DNA from: Bacteroidales bacterium
GTDB taxonomy: Bacteria; Bacteroidota; Bacteroidia; Bacteroidales; UBA932
Reading direction: 5' to 3'
Length of the DNA: 41,848 bases
Assembly: GCA_015060325.1 (NCBI GenBank)
Contig: SUYQ01000020.1
Span: forward strand, 10,307-52,154
A program made the translations under genes and the position numbers. The stretch's first letter is position 1; each line of letters opens with the position of its first letter. Below, piece by piece: positions 41,466 to 41,848 of this stretch. The notes below the pieces were generated by a model. The model worked only from the letters and a program-made list of their open reading frames with translations. It was not told the origin of the DNA and did not search any database.

Positions 41466-41730
41466 TGCTATTTTATCTGTAACTATTTTGTGTCTGATGA
41501 CTATATAGATTTAGAGCCAGTATAAATGGATTTTGCTTCAGAATACAAAAGAAATAGGAACTATTAATGGAGGTGTGATTGCAGTATTTGTCTAACCTTC
41601 AGTTTATTACGTTACATGCTATTGAATAAGTTCCTATTTAAGTCAAGTTCCCATAATAATGTAAATTGTATAACTGTAATTTCAGGAAGGGGAGAGACGA
41701 AAAGTCTGATAATATTTCTATCTAGATTGG

Positions 41731-41848
41731 CTACTTTTTGTAGTGCCCGAAAGCAGATAGAACTAGAACTTCAATAACTTCATCATAGATACGATACACA
41801 AGTCTGTGCTCATGCGTTATACGGCGCGAATATACATTCCCGTCATAA
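41731..41848 (-). CDS. YoeB/Txe-family toxin, C-terminal part (cut by window edge)
   Basis: On the minus strand the last 38 codons of a gene read into the window and end with TAG at 41731-41733. The peptide begins YDGNVYSRRITHEHR and goes on LVYRIYDEVIEVLVLSAFGHYKK. The words SRRIxxEHRLVY and SAxGHY are the C-terminal signature of YoeB/Txe endoribonuclease toxins, including the His-Tyr near the end needed for activity. The rest of the toxin and the expected YefM-like antitoxin gene would lie to the right of the window. Confidence 0.8.
   Translation of the reverse strand, partial: YDGNVYSRRITHEHRLVYRIYDEVIEVLVLSAFGHYKK

Overview
The window looks like a chromosome segment of a member of the Bacteroidetes, most likely an uncultured gut or rumen Bacteroidales. 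The evidence is the recurring Bacteroidetes-type promoter (TTG, about 19 nt, TAnnTTTG), few Shine-Dalgarno sequences, DUF4491, an M56 peptidase fused to a TonB domain behind a BlaI-type repressor, secreted GH51, GH43 and GH8 enzymes, and many short intergenic palindromes. No rRNA, tRNA, CRISPR array, phage or intact insertion sequence was seen.

Region 1 (1-7050) is a mixed housekeeping stretch. It holds a small secreted membrane protein, DUF4491, a threonine aldolase with a sugar O-acetyltransferase, a NifX-like iron-sulfur protein, and a three-gene set of free methionine-(R)-sulfoxide reductase, GNAT acetyltransferase and a secreted cinnamoyl/feruloyl-esterase-like hydrolase. The gaps are rich in repeats: a perfect 339-bp tandem duplication, a 207-bp tandem repeat, double-hairpin elements with identical 35-38-35 geometry, and a four-hairpin array with a 51-bp period.

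Region 2 (7051-27749) is a large MacB-type export locus: TolC-like outer membrane factor, HlyD-like adaptor, one ABC ATPase and four paralogous FtsX/MacB-type permeases. Two TlpA-like lipoproteins, a secreted protein, a truncated small relative of that protein and a MntA-HepT (MNT-HEPN) toxin-antitoxin pair lie among the permeases. The locus ends with an NtrC-type sigma-54 response regulator and a histidine kinase. Two matching 17-bp dyads, each followed after 55-56 bp by TGGCAC, lie upstream of the TolC gene and of the ATPase gene. I infer that the two-component system at the far end controls both transcription units. The permeases are nearly identical at their 5' and 3' ends but diverged in the middle, and are separated by related repeat blocks, which suggests duplication and recombination of cassettes.

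Region 3 (27750-33930) carries a DUF2975/XRE pair with a dyad around its promoter, a secreted protein, an acyltransferase-3 membrane protein, a BlaI repressor with an M56-TonB sensor peptidase, and two secreted proteins.

Region 4 (33930-41848) is for hemicellulose breakdown: a GH51 arabinofuranosidase and a CE4 deacetylase face a convergent operon encoding a GH43-GH8 fusion, a secreted accessory protein and a second GH43. The right edge cuts through a YoeB/Txe-type toxin gene. All functions are inferred from motifs by eye; no database search was possible.
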